Below are positions 15,814 to 23,943 of a stretch of DNA of 47,259 nt, piece after piece; position 1 is the first letter of the stretch, and every line of letters begins with the position of its first letter. Source of the stretch: RGIG8709 sp045537065 (GTDB lineage Bacteria; Bacillota; Clostridia; Monoglobales; Monoglobaceae); the NCBI GenBank assembly GCA_045537065.1, contig JAZSOT010000020.1:1-47259 (forward strand), in the 5' to 3' direction. The notes below the pieces were generated by a model. The model saw nothing but the letters and a program-made list of their open reading frames with translations. It searched no databases and had not been told where the DNA came from. A program made the translations under genes and the position numbers.

Positions 15814-15842
15814 TTGACATTGCAAATTTATTGTGATATAAT
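15814..15842 (+). promoter_or_regulatory. Perfect sigma-A promoter of metY-comF-PHP
   Basis: TTGACA (15814-15819), 17-bp spacer, TATAAT (15837-15842), a complete consensus match. The leader is about 40 bases, too short for a SAM riboswitch or T-box, so methionine control, if any, acts elsewhere. Confidence 0.85.
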
Positions 15843-15890
15843 TGTTTGAATATTTAAAGAAATAAATCCTTTGGGAAAGGAATGATTATA

Positions 15891-17156
15891 ATGAGAATAG
15901 AAACAAAGTGTGTTCAGGAGGGCTATAAGCCAAAAAACGGCGAGCCAAGAATTCTTCCTATATACCAGAGCACCACATATAAATATGACTCATCAGAGCA
16001 TTTGGGAGATTTGTTTGACCTTAAAGCTCCGGGACATATGTACACAAGAATAAGCAATCCAACAGTTGAGTGTGTTGAAGCAAAAATTGCATCCCTTGAA
16101 GGGGGCGTTGGAGCAATGCTCACGTCATCTGGTCAGGCTGCGTCTCTTATTTCAATTATGAATATTTGTTCTTCAGGAGACCATATTGTAAGCTCAAGCT
16201 CAATTTATGGCGGAACTTTCAATCTGTTTGCAGTAACATTAAAAAGATTTGGTGTTGAATTCACTTTTGTTGACCCTGATGCAACTGAAGAGGAAATTCA
16301 GGCAGCATTTAGACCGAACACAAAGGCAGTTTTCGGTGAAACAATAGCAAATCCTGTTCTTGCAGTTTTAGATATTGAAAGATTTGCAAAGGTTGCACAT
16401 AAGAATAATGTGCCCCTTATTATAGATAACACTTTTGCAACTCCTGTTCTTTGCCGTCCCTTTGAATTTGGAGCGGATATAGTTATCCATTCCACAACAA
16501 AATATATGGATGGTCATGCATCGGTTGTTGGCGGTGTTATTGTTGACAGCGGAAACTTTGACTGGACAAAGGGCGATTTTCCTGGACTCACAACACCTGA
16601 TGAAAGCTATCACGGAGTTGTTTACACAAAGGATTTCGGAAAAGCAGCTTATATAACAAAAGCAAGAGTTCAGCTTATGCGTGATTTGGGAAGTTCACCA
16701 TCCCCGTTTTCTGCATTCCTTATCAATATGGGACTTGAAACATTGCACCTTAGAATAAGAAGACATTCTGAAAATGCGATTAAGGTTGCTAAGTTCCTTG
16801 CAGAAAATGATAAAGTTGAATGGGTTAACTATCCACTGCTTGATGATAATAAGTATTATGATGCTGCAACCAAGTATTTAGATGGCGGTGCTAGCGGTGT
16901 TATATCATTTGGAGTAAAAGGCGGAAGAGAGGCTGCGGTTAAATTTATGGACAGCCTAAAGCTTTGTGCTATAGTTGTTCACGTTGCAGATGCAAGAACT
17001 TCTGTGCTTCATCCTGCATCAACAACTCACAGACAGCTTACCGATGAACAGCTTCTTGATGCAGGGGTTAGTCCTGACCTTATCAGAATGTCTATTGGTA
17101 TTGAAAATGTCGAAGATATTATAGACGATATAAAACAAGCTCTTGCAAATATATGA
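15891..17156 (+). CDS. metY: O-acetylhomoserine sulfhydrylase (PLP-dependent)
   Basis: Makes homocysteine from O-acetylhomoserine and sulfide, or methionine with methanethiol. It belongs to the Cys/Met metabolism PLP family. The protein has 421 residues, longer than MetB/MetC and typical of MetY. Motifs: YTRISNPTVECVEAKIASLE, SSSIYGGTFNLF, the PLP aspartate block PLIIDNTFATPVL, and the Schiff-base lysine in HSTTKYMDGH. The C-terminal HVADARTSVLHPASTTHRQL is diagnostic. I chose ATG 15891, 9 bases after AAAGG; the ATG at 15882 is too close. Its stop overlaps the comF start (ATGA). Confidence 0.95.
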   Translation: MRIETKCVQEGYKPKNGEPRILPIYQSTTYKYDSSEHLGDLFDLKAPGHMYTRISNPTVECVEAKIASLEGGVGAMLTSSGQAASLISIMNICSSGDHIVSSSSIYGGTFNLFAVTLKRFGVEFTFVDPDATEEEIQAAFRPNTKAVFGETIANPVLAVLDIERFAKVAHKNNVPLIIDNTFATPVLCRPFEFGADIVIHSTTKYMDGHASVVGGVIVDSGNFDWTKGDFPGLTTPDESYHGVVYTKDFGKAAYITKARVQLMRDLGSSPSPFSAFLINMGLETLHLRIRRHSENAIKVAKFLAENDKVEWVNYPLLDDNKYYDAATKYLDGGASGVISFGVKGGREAAVKFMDSLKLCAIVVHVADARTSVLHPASTTHRQLTDEQLLDAGVSPDLIRMSIGIENVEDIIDDIKQALANI

Positions 17157-17914
17157 ATAAAATAGTAAATATTATATTAAATACTGTATATCCGCCCAAA
17201 TGTCTTCTTTGCAGAAGGCTTTTGGGCATTTTAACAGAAAAACCAATATGTGATGATTGCAGGGAAAAGCTTGAATTTGTAACAGATGGTGCGATATGTG
17301 AAAAATGTGGAAAGCCCCTTGTGAGTTATGGAGAGAAAAAGAGATGTTATCATTGTTTAAATGAAACTCACTTTTATTTTCATAGAATTTTGTCTTGTTT
17401 TGAATATGACGGGAATTTGAAGAATTCCATTTTAAGATATAAGGATAATCCGATTCCGCTTTATGCTGATTTCTATGGAGAGTGTCTTTATAAGATATTT
17501 AAGGATGAACTTGCGGATAAAAGTATAGACTTTGTAACAGGTGTTCCGGCTGATAAAGCGAGATTAAGGAAAAGAGGGGAAGACCCTGTAGAACTTTTGT
17601 GCGAAACTTTTTCAAAGCTGTCGGGCATCAGATATTATAAAAATTGTCTAAAAAAGGTAAGGAAAACAAAGAAACAGGCAAAACTTTCTTATGAGGAAAG
17701 ACAGACAAACTTAAAAGACAGTCTCAGGGCAACTAATCCAAGCGAGGTAAAAGATAAGGTTGTCCTTTTAATAGATGATGTCTGCACAACAAGAGCAACT
17801 ATAAAGGAATGTGCAAGGGAACTTAAATTTTCAGGAGCCAAAAGCGTGTATGTGCTGACGATAGCAACAACCCTTTATAAGAATAAGAAAAGGGAAGGTA
17901 AGAAAAATGCTTGA
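17153..17914 (+). CDS. ComF family phosphoribosyltransferase-like protein
   Basis: A 253-residue protein with an N-terminal zinc-binding cysteine cluster (CLLCRRLL, CDDC, CEKCGKPL, CYHC, residues about 17-70). A PRTase fold follows, with the PRPP loop VVLLIDDVCTTRATIKECA near the C terminus. ComF proteins contribute to DNA uptake in competent bacteria and possibly to nucleotide metabolism. No other com genes are here, so competence cannot be claimed. The start overlaps the metY stop by 4 bases (translational coupling). Confidence 0.9.
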   Translation: MNKIVNIILNTVYPPKCLLCRRLLGILTEKPICDDCREKLEFVTDGAICEKCGKPLVSYGEKKRCYHCLNETHFYFHRILSCFEYDGNLKNSILRYKDNPIPLYADFYGECLYKIFKDELADKSIDFVTGVPADKARLRKRGEDPVELLCETFSKLSGIRYYKNCLKKVRKTKKQAKLSYEERQTNLKDSLRATNPSEVKDKVVLLIDDVCTTRATIKECARELKFSGAKSVYVLTIATTLYKNKKREGKKNA

Positions 17915-18590
17915 AGAATATAAGTATAAAACTGAATTGCACGCTCACACAAGTCCCGTTAGCGTATGTGCGGATTTATCTTCCAAAGAAGTTATAAAAC
18001 TGTATAAAGAAGCAGGAGCAAATGCGATTGTAATAACAAATCATTTTTGTGAGTGGTTTTTTGAGGACAGAAATGTGGATGTATATTTGAGAGACTTCTA
18101 TGATGCCCTGAATGAAGGTGAAAAACAGGGTATTTCTATTGTTTTGGGGGCAGAGATAAGATTTTCTGAAAATCATAATGATTATCTTCTTTACGGAATT
18201 GATGAAAATGATTTAAGAAAAGCGGAGAAACTTCTGGATGTAGGTATTGATAATTTTTACAGAGAGTTTAAAAATGAAAAAAATCTTATTATTCAGGCAC
18301 ACCCTTTCAGAGAAATGAATCTGGCAAATCCTGAAAGTCTTGATGGAATAGAAGTTTTTAATATGCATCCAGGTCATAATTCCAAGGTGGCAGCTGCTGC
18401 TAAATATGCAAAAGAGAATAATTTTATTATAACAGGTGGAACGGATTTTCATCATCTTGGACATCAGGGAATGTGTTTTATTAAAACTAAGGAAAAACCA
18501 AGAGATTCTTTTGATTTAGCAAGAATAATCAAAACTCGTGACTATGTTTTTGATGTATGGGGAAATACCATTATTCCGTATAATTATTAG
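17907..18590 (+). CDS. PHP-domain metal-dependent phosphoesterase
   Basis: A 227-residue protein with the PHP (polymerase and histidinol phosphatase) metal motifs in order: ELHAHTSPVSVCADLS (motif I), ITNHFCEW, LGAEIRFSENHNDYLLYG, IIQAHPFRE, and the C-terminal GGTDFHHLGHQG. This set is typical of stand-alone PHP phosphoesterases acting on nucleotides or sugar phosphates, and the substrate is unknown. It overlaps comF by 8 bases, so metY-comF-PHP is one operon. Confidence 0.88.
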   Translation: MLEEYKYKTELHAHTSPVSVCADLSSKEVIKLYKEAGANAIVITNHFCEWFFEDRNVDVYLRDFYDALNEGEKQGISIVLGAEIRFSENHNDYLLYGIDENDLRKAEKLLDVGIDNFYREFKNEKNLIIQAHPFREMNLANPESLDGIEVFNMHPGHNSKVAAAAKYAKENNFIITGGTDFHHLGHQGMCFIKTKEKPRDSFDLARIIKTRDYVFDVWGNTIIPYNY

Positions 18591-18599
18591 TAAAAAGGC

Positions 18600-18628
18600 T
18601 TGACAACTTAATGAAAAGATAGTATAAT
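18600..18628 (+). promoter_or_regulatory. Perfect sigma-A promoter of tRNA-Pro
   Basis: TTGACA (18600-18605), 17-bp spacer, TATAAT (18623-18628), 16 bp before the tRNA. Confidence 0.88.
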
Positions 18629-18644
18629 AATTCGGTAGTAATTT

Positions 18645-18721
18645 CGGGATGTGGCCCAGTTTGGTAGGGCACTACGTTCGGGACGTAGGAGCCGCAGGTT
18701 CAAATCCTGTCATCCCGACCA
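18645..18721 (+). tRNA. tRNA-Pro (anticodon CGG)
   Basis: 77 bases with encoded CCA. Acceptor CGGGATG/CATCCCG, anticodon stem CTACG/CGTAG with loop TTCGGGA (anticodon CGG), T arm GCAGGTTCAAATCCTGT. All stems pair. Confidence 0.97.
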
Positions 18722-18763
18722 GAAAAAAAAGACAGATTTCGACAAAGAAATCTGTCTTTTTTT
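18722..18763 (+). terminator. Terminator of tRNA-Pro
   Basis: AAAAAGACAGATTTC, loop GACAAA, GAAATCTGTCTTTTTTT. It starts directly after the tRNA CCA. Confidence 0.9.
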
Positions 18764-18766
18764 CAT

Positions 18767-18940
18767 CGATATAAATCTCTGAGAGATTTTCGATATGTCT
18801 TGTAGACTCGATATGTGCTAACGCACTCGATATGTTGCCTTACGGCAACGAGATTTATATCATATCGAGTTTTGAGTGAAACGAAAAACATATCGATTTT
18901 ACGAAGTAAAAATATCGAGCAAACGAAGTTTGCATATCGA
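18767..18940. repeat. Hairpin array joined by CGATAT linkers (unnamed element)
   Basis: Eight copies of a hexamer in mirror order: CGATAT at 18767, 18791, 18809 and 18828, then ATATCG at 18862, 18890, 18912 and 18934. Each gap between linkers holds a different small inverted repeat, such as GTCT-tgt-AGAC, GTGC-taac-GCAC, GTTGCC-ttac-GGCAAC, TTTTAC-gaa-GTAAAA and GCAAAC-gaa-GTTTGC. A 12-bp perfect stem GATATAAATCTC (18768-18779) with GAGATTTATATC (18850-18861) encloses the left half. It lies between the tRNA-Pro terminator and the 3' end of the S-layer-type gene. I know no named family for it. The rest of 18591-18974 holds only the tRNA unit. Confidence 0.8.
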
Positions 18941-18974
18941 CAAAAATTTAAAATGTCTCTATGTTTCTGCTTTT

Positions 18975-20540
18975 TTAATAACATTCATATAATCTTATCA
19001 TTGTTGCAATTGCTTGCTCCACAGTATAACTTCCCTGTGGGTCAAATTCAGTTTCAGAAACACCTTTCATAATGTTCATTGCTCTCATGCTCCAAATGGC
19101 AGATTTTGCCCATTCTGAGACAAATTCTTCGTCGTGGTATGAAGTTACATAGCTTGGCTTAATAATATTCTTATTTCCTAAAAATTCTGCCGTTCTGGAC
19201 AGAATTGCTGCAGCCTGCTCTCGGGTAATTGAGGAGTCGGGAGCAAAAGTGCCGTCTCCCATACCAAGGATTATGCCTGCACCTGATAAAAATTTGATTT
19301 TGTCATCTATACAGTCAGTATATGTTACTGAATTTACCTTTTCTCTAAGCTGTCTTTCACTTATAATATCATCTATTACAGACCATTCTCCCATTCTTGA
19401 ATCACTGTATGGGTAAAACTCTGTTGCAATAAGACGGTATATTAAATCGCAAAATTGTTGCCTTGTTATATTTTTTTTGTATTTATCTGTCAATTCGTAA
19501 GGAAGCAGATTGCAGGCAGCCGCTTTTTCAATTTCAGGCTTTGCCCAACTACTTGCATCATCTGTGATAAGAAGATTGTTTTCAGGAATATTCTCTTTAT
19601 CATCATCTGTAACATCTCTTAGTTTTCCAATAAATTCATCAGTGCCCTCAATAATATATTTTCTGCTGAGCTTAGTGTCAGCTGTATATAAAGCATTTCG
19701 TCCGTTGCCGATATATGGGAGATACCAGATGTAATTTTTCTTTGTTTCTCCATGAGAGTCGCAAGGAGTGCCATAAGAGCCAACTATAACGCCGCCGTTT
19801 GGATAAACGATAAAGCTTTTTGTCTTATCTTTTGCCCAAAGCTTTATATATGACTCACGGTAGATGCCGTTATCGTATGGGGAGATAACTCTGTCAAAGG
19901 GTGAAAAATTCCAGTAAACATTAAGCCAAGCTTTTAAGTCTTCTTGTTCAATATCAGCACATTTTCCGTCAGCTCTGACGATTACTCCGCTTTCTATTTC
20001 CCCTATATCGTTAAGACCTAATACATTGTGAAAAGGCTGTCCTACGGGCATAAAGGAGTCACTTTCAAAATCAATTGAAATTGTATGAGATGCTGCATCC
20101 CAGTTGTAGGTGCCATATTTTGCAAGCTCATCGCTTTGGATTAAAACAGTCCCATCCTCAAGCTCAAATGCGTTGGCGGGAATATCAGAATCAATATAAA
20201 CCTTTGCATCCGTTGAGTAAATTTTTTTAAGATTTTTATAGTGTTCTGCATTGTATGTGAACTTTGGAACAAAATCAGTCGAGCCGTCCCGTCTCAAAAT
20301 ATATTCTTTATAACCGTTGTCGTTGCTATATATAATTTCAAAGCCGTAATAATCAAGAAGTTCAACAGGGATATAAACAAATTCATTTGGAAGCTGGGCT
20401 GCTGCAATTGAATTGCCGTTAATAAACAGCATATTGTCTTTAACTTCTGTTTCTCCTATGTATTCACGGTCTGCAAATGCAGTTTGATAAAGAGAAAACA
20501 GTATTGCTAGAGAAAGTAAAGCCGATAGTAATTTTTTCAT
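18975..20540 (-). CDS. Secreted S-layer-homology (SLH) protein
   Basis: A 521-residue exported protein probably bound to wall polymers through SLH domains. Residues 1-24 are a signal peptide (KKLLSALLSLAILFS, cleavage after AFA). Residues 30-170 resemble copper-amine-oxidase-N-type stalk repeats (MLFINGNSIAAAQL, YIPVELLDYYGFEI, VLIQSDELAKYG). The middle 170-330 is not recognised. Three SLH units fill the C-terminal 200 residues (DDASSWAKPEIEKAAACNLLP; IKFLSGAGIILGMGDGTFAP-D-SSITREQAAAIL; AKSAIWSMRAMNIM-KGVSETEFDPQGSYTVEQA). The second ATG is the start, 7 bases after GGAGGG. It is downstream of and probably cotranscribed with a 77-residue membrane protein. Confidence 0.9.
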   Translation of the reverse strand: MKKLLSALLSLAILFSLYQTAFADREYIGETEVKDNMLFINGNSIAAAQLPNEFVYIPVELLDYYGFEIIYSNDNGYKEYILRRDGSTDFVPKFTYNAEHYKNLKKIYSTDAKVYIDSDIPANAFELEDGTVLIQSDELAKYGTYNWDAASHTISIDFESDSFMPVGQPFHNVLGLNDIGEIESGVIVRADGKCADIEQEDLKAWLNVYWNFSPFDRVISPYDNGIYRESYIKLWAKDKTKSFIVYPNGGVIVGSYGTPCDSHGETKKNYIWYLPYIGNGRNALYTADTKLSRKYIIEGTDEFIGKLRDVTDDDKENIPENNLLITDDASSWAKPEIEKAAACNLLPYELTDKYKKNITRQQFCDLIYRLIATEFYPYSDSRMGEWSVIDDIISERQLREKVNSVTYTDCIDDKIKFLSGAGIILGMGDGTFAPDSSITREQAAAILSRTAEFLGNKNIIKPSYVTSYHDEEFVSEWAKSAIWSMRAMNIMKGVSETEFDPQGSYTVEQAIATMIRLYECY

Positions 20541-20553
20541 AAACATACCCTCC

Positions 20554-20787
20554 TTATTTGCAACGGGACTTTTTATTAAACACCAAGGCTAGGATTATGC
20601 ATATAATAATTCCAATAACGTGAGGTATTGAAAAAAGAAATGCTGTACTTGCAGGAGCACTGAAGCCTCTGTGTTGAATGGCACAAAGCATACTTGCATA
20701 ATTATAAGCTGTATCTATACACATCATATGGGATAGTATAAGTGCAAGAATTATAAATATATTTTTAAAAATTTTAAATTTTTTCAT
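20554..20787 (-). CDS. Small two-helix membrane protein, unknown
   Basis: A 77-residue protein with two hydrophobic segments (about 8-28 and 50-68) and basic ends (KKFKIFKN; NKKSRCK). I recognise no family. AAGGAG precedes the ATG at good spacing, and its stop is 14 bases before the SLH protein start, so it is a real gene and first in a two-gene operon. A role with the SLH protein is a guess from position only. Confidence 0.7.
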   Translation of the reverse strand: MKKFKIFKNIFIILALILSHMMCIDTAYNYASMLCAIQHRGFSAPASTAFLFSIPHVIGIIICIILALVFNKKSRCK

Positions 20788-20834
20788 AAGTCGCCTCTCC
20801 TTAATCGGTGTAACAAAGTTAAGGAAAATTAAAG

Positions 20835-20866
20835 AGTAAAATTCTCCCGTGGGAGTTTTTCACTCT
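20835..20866. promoter_or_regulatory. Leader hairpin before the SLH operon
   Basis: CTCCC-gt-GGGAG (about 20843-20854) extended by AAAA/TTTT and GAGT/ACTC arms. On the plus strand it looks like a terminator (T-run after the stem) but has no plus-strand gene before it. On the minus strand it lies in the 5' leader of the SLH operon. Confidence 0.5.
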
Positions 20867-20936
20867 TCTTTACTTTACTCTACTTTACTCTACTTTACTT
20901 TTCTTTACTTTACTTTTCTTTACTTTACTTTACTTT
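20865..20936. repeat. Degenerate CTTTA pentamer tract
   Basis: Nine CTTTA units with interspersed CTCTA and CTTTT variants over about 70 bp. In the SLH-operon transcript it reads as a purine-rich (GUAAA)n leader just after the predicted transcription start. Confidence 0.8.
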
Positions 20937-20941
20937 GTTTG

Positions 20942-20990
20942 CGAATGTATGCATTTTTTTAAACAATGTAAACACGATGTATGCATTTTT
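20942..20990 (-). promoter_or_regulatory. SLH-operon promoter with paired direct repeats
   Basis: Reverse-strand TTTACA (plus 20967-20972), 17-bp spacer, TACATT (plus 20944-20949). A 14-bp direct repeat ATGTATGCATTTTT occurs at 20945-20958, covering the -10, and at 20977-20990, just upstream of the -35. The copies are 32 bp apart, about three helical turns, as for a pair of operator sites. Confidence 0.5.
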
Positions 20991-21007
20991 AATATAAATG
21001 ATACATT

Positions 21008-21784
21008 TTACTTTATTCTGCATTTTTTATTTTGGATTGTGTAAACAATTTTAGCAAGGGTTTTATCTGAAATGAAGTGTCTTAAAAAGGCTGCAAATTT
21101 CATTATGCAACCAGGGATAATAACCTGTTTTCCAGAGAACATTTTTTTAATTGCATAGCTTGCAACCTGTTTGCTTGAAAGTACAATACTGTTTCTTGAT
21201 TTTTCTGTTCCGTCTCCAAAGTTCACCTTAGCAACCGAACCAAATTCTGTTTGTGCAGGGCCGGGGCAAAGAACACTTATTTTAACCTTTGAATTTTCTC
21301 TTCTCAGTTCTTCTGCGATTGCCTGAGTAAGGCGGAGGACATAGGATTTTGATGCATAGTATGCGCCAAAAAGCGGACCTGGGAAAAATGATGCAAGAGA
21401 TGCCACGTTTAGAATGTAACCTGAATTTTTCTTTCTAAACTCATTCAAAAAAAGCTTTGTTAAAATATGAACTGCTTTTATATTTGTGTCAATCATTTTA
21501 AGCTCAGTATCCAAATCGTTTTTGGAAAATTCTCCAAAAACTCCAAAGCCTGCATTATTTATGAAAACATCAATATCCTTTGCATAGTTTATAAGTGATA
21601 TACACTTTTCTTTGTCGCAAATATCCATAACAACAGTTTCCACATTTGTTTTAAGCTCGGCTTTAAGTTTTAGAAGCCTGTCTTCTCTTCTGGCAACAGC
21701 CACAATATCATAGCCCATATCGGAAAGAATGTGAGCCATATCCCATCCAAAGCCTGAGCTTGCACCCGTTATAAGAGCTTTCAT
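21008..21784 (-). CDS. Short-chain dehydrogenase/reductase
   Basis: A 258-residue classical SDR. The nucleotide-binding loop is ITGASSGFGWDMA. NNAGFGVFG follows in the middle. The catalytic serine is in LNVASLASFFPG, and the catalytic Tyr/Lys pair is in YYASKSYVLRL. Arg after ARREDR in the second strand suggests NADPH preference. The substrate is unknown; relatives are annotated DltE-like or YqjQ-like. It is probably the last gene of the reverse-strand cluster and starts 13 bases after the cdsA stop. Confidence 0.9.
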   Translation of the reverse strand: MKALITGASSGFGWDMAHILSDMGYDIVAVARREDRLLKLKAELKTNVETVVMDICDKEKCISLINYAKDIDVFINNAGFGVFGEFSKNDLDTELKMIDTNIKAVHILTKLFLNEFRKKNSGYILNVASLASFFPGPLFGAYYASKSYVLRLTQAIAEELRRENSKVKISVLCPGPAQTEFGSVAKVNFGDGTEKSRNSIVLSSKQVASYAIKKMFSGKQVIIPGCIMKFAAFLRHFISDKTLAKIVYTIQNKKCRIK

Positions 21785-21796
21785 AATAAGCCTCCG

Positions 21797-22594
21797 TTAA
21801 AAAATAAAAGTAAAAATATAGTATAAAAACGGTGTAACAATAATCAAACTGTCGCATCTGTCAAGAATTCCGCCGTGACCGGGGAGGAGTGAGCCGTAGT
21901 CTTTAACACCGTATTCTCTTTTAATCTGTGAGGCAACCAAATCGCCAAGTGCTGAAATGATTGCGGATAATATTCCAACAATAAAAATAAGAAGAAGATT
22001 AAACTTTCCGTCAAAATATAAATTGTTGAAATATGCCATCAAAAGAAAAACAATACCTGTTCCGAGAACTCCGCCTACAAATCCTTCGATAGTTTTTTTG
22101 GGGCTGATTTCAGGACAAAGCTTGTGTTTGCCGAAGAAAACCCCCGTGAAATATGCGAGACTGTCTGTGATAAATGCCCCGACAAGTAAAAACCAAATTA
22201 AAAATTTTCCGTTTTCAAATTTAAAAACCAGAGAAATATGGGAAAGTAAAAACGGTATGTAAATAAGTGAAAGAATAACCGTTGATATGTCGTTAAGCTT
22301 TGTTTCCTTGTGGTTTTTCAGGTAGTATAAAAAAAGAACAAAAAGCCATAAGCAAAAAAGCGGAAGAATAAATTCCGAAAAGAAAGTATTACATATAACA
22401 ATCAGAACCGCACCTATGTACGAAAGAGTGCAGAGAGATTTTTTGTCAGTGATTTTTACTGCATTGTAAAGCTCCCAAAGTCCCATAAGGCTCACTAGTG
22501 TAACCACAAATGAGATAAGAGGTATATTCCCCAAAATAACAAGGAGAACAAGCGCGGGAACAATTAAAAGAGCCGTTATAATTCGAGTTTTCAT
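21797..22594 (-). CDS. cdsA: Phosphatidate cytidylyltransferase
   Basis: Makes CDP-diacylglycerol from phosphatidate and CTP, the entry to phospholipid synthesis. A 265-residue protein with about eight transmembrane segments. It carries the C-terminal CTP-transferase signature ALGDLVASQIKREYGVKD, followed by LLPGHGGILDRCDSL. It sits 7 bases after uppS, the conserved frr-uppS-cdsA order. Confidence 0.95.
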   Translation of the reverse strand: MKTRIITALLIVPALVLLVILGNIPLISFVVTLVSLMGLWELYNAVKITDKKSLCTLSYIGAVLIVICNTFFSEFILPLFCLWLFVLFLYYLKNHKETKLNDISTVILSLIYIPFLLSHISLVFKFENGKFLIWFLLVGAFITDSLAYFTGVFFGKHKLCPEISPKKTIEGFVGGVLGTGIVFLLMAYFNNLYFDGKFNLLLIFIVGILSAIISALGDLVASQIKREYGVKDYGSLLPGHGGILDRCDSLIIVTPFLYYIFTFIF

Positions 22595-22601
22595 AGCTTT
22601 T

Positions 22602-23348
22602 TTACACCTTTCCGAACCGTCTGTTTCTTTTTTGATAGTCTAAGATAGCACGCCTCAGGTCCTTTTCTTTAAAATCGGGCCAACACAGGTTGTCAAACCA
22701 AAACTCCGAATATGCAGATTGCCAAAGAAGAAAGTTTGAAAGTCTCAGCTCTCCGCTTGGGCGGATAATAAGGTCTGCATCCGAATTTTCCTTTGTATAT
22801 AGGTAATTGGAAAACTCTTGTTCTGTTAGGGTTTCTATAGAAATTCTGCCGTCTTTAGCATCCTTATAGAGTCTTTTTATTCCGTTTATAATTTCATCAC
22901 GACCGCCATAATTAAGAGCCACGTTGAGGATAAGACCTGTATTATTTTTTGTGATTTCCTCTGCGTGAACAATAGCTTCTTTGATTTTGTCGGAAAGAGG
23001 AGTCTGGTCGCCGATAACCTTTAAGATAACATTGGTGCCTTTAAACTGCTCTTCTGCCTGAAGCAGATAATTGTATAAAAGGTCCATAAGGGCGTCAACC
23101 TCTTTTTGAGGTCTGTTCCAGTTTTCTGTAGAAAAGGCATAGGCGGTGATAACTTCAACACCAAGACTGTTTGCATATTTAACAATCCTTTTAAGGGTTT
23201 CTGCACCTTGTTTATGCCCAGCAGAACGAGGCAGATGGCGCTTTGTTGCCCATCTGCCGTTTCCGTCCATTATAATTCCGATATGTTTCGGAATATTTTT
23301 CATATCCAGTTCCTGAGAATTAGTTCTCTTGAAAAAATTAAAATTCAT
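22602..23348 (-). CDS. uppS: Undecaprenyl diphosphate synthase (isoprenyl transferase)
   Basis: Condenses isopentenyl diphosphate units to the C55 lipid carrier used for wall polymers. The protein has 248 residues from the ATG at 23348. The catalytic block is IGIIMDGNGRWATKR, then ITAYAFSTENWNRP, and RPSGELRLSNFLLWQSAYSE near the C terminus. No good ribosome-binding site precedes either possible start (TTG at 23363 or ATG at 23348), suggesting coupling to frr, which ends 7-22 bases upstream. Confidence 0.95.
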   Translation of the reverse strand: MNFNFFKRTNSQELDMKNIPKHIGIIMDGNGRWATKRHLPRSAGHKQGAETLKRIVKYANSLGVEVITAYAFSTENWNRPQKEVDALMDLLYNYLLQAEEQFKGTNVILKVIGDQTPLSDKIKEAIVHAEEITKNNTGLILNVALNYGGRDEIINGIKRLYKDAKDGRISIETLTEQEFSNYLYTKENSDADLIIRPSGELRLSNFLLWQSAYSEFWFDNLCWPDFKEKDLRRAILDYQKRNRRFGKV

Positions 23349-23369
23349 AACTTTGATTTTCAAAGCAGA

Positions 23370-23912
23370 TTAAACTGCAAGAATTTCCTTTTCTTTATCA
23401 GCTACTATTGTTTCAACGTCCTTAACAAAACGGTCTGTAAGCTTCTGGATTTTTGTTTCCAAATCTTTTAAATCATCTTCTGTGATTTCACCGTCTTTTT
23501 TCTGTTTCTTAAAGCCTTCTAATGCATCACGGCGAACTGAACGAATTGCAACCTTTGCATCTTCACCGCGTTTTGAAATGCCCTTAACAAGCTCTTTTCT
23601 TCTTTCCTCGGTTAGAGGAGGGAAGTTAAGGCGGATGCTTTTTCCGTCATTGTTTGGGTTGATACCAATATCAGATTTTAAAATAGCCTTTTCAATATCA
23701 CCAAGAATTGATGCATCCCACGGCTGAATAATAATTGTTCTTGCTTCGGGAACAGAAATTGTTCCAACCTGCTGAACGGGAGTTGGAACTCCGTAGTATT
23801 CAACAGAAATTTTGTCTAAGATTGCAGGGTTTGCTCTGCCTGCTCTGATAGCTGCAAAATCTGCATTTAATGCGCTTATAGCTTTTTCCATTTTCATTTC
23901 AGCATTATTCAT
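23370..23912 (-). CDS. frr: Ribosome recycling factor
   Basis: Splits post-termination ribosomes together with EF-G. The protein has 180 residues, near the usual 185. Family blocks: the N-terminal helix AISALNADFAAIRAGRANPAI (through 'RAGRANP'), YYGVPTPVQQVGTISVPEAR, and IRLNFPPLTEERRKEL. AAAGGAG lies before the ATG. It is placed pyrH-frr-uppS-cdsA as in many bacteria. Confidence 0.97.
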   Translation of the reverse strand: MNNAEMKMEKAISALNADFAAIRAGRANPAILDKISVEYYGVPTPVQQVGTISVPEARTIIIQPWDASILGDIEKAILKSDIGINPNNDGKSIRLNFPPLTEERRKELVKGISKRGEDAKVAIRSVRRDALEGFKKQKKDGEITEDDLKDLETKIQKLTDRFVKDVETIVADKEKEILAV

Positions 23913-23943
23913 AAATTTTAATCTCCTTTATAAGAAAAATAGT

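Noticed and set aside
15811..15890. SAM riboswitch or T-box before metY
   Set aside because: The promoter leaves only about 40 bases of leader, too short for either structure, and no conserved core is visible.
18767..18940. CRISPR array
   Set aside because: The repeated unit is only 6-8 bp, appears in both orientations and the spacers are themselves palindromic; no cas genes are present.
18777..18984. Open frames across the hairpin array
   Set aside because: No start signals, composition dictated by the repeats, and they run into the S-layer-type gene on the other strand.
20865..20936. CRISPR or coding microsatellite
   Set aside because: Five-base units without spacers, and no open frame crosses them; it is a simple tandem tract in a leader.
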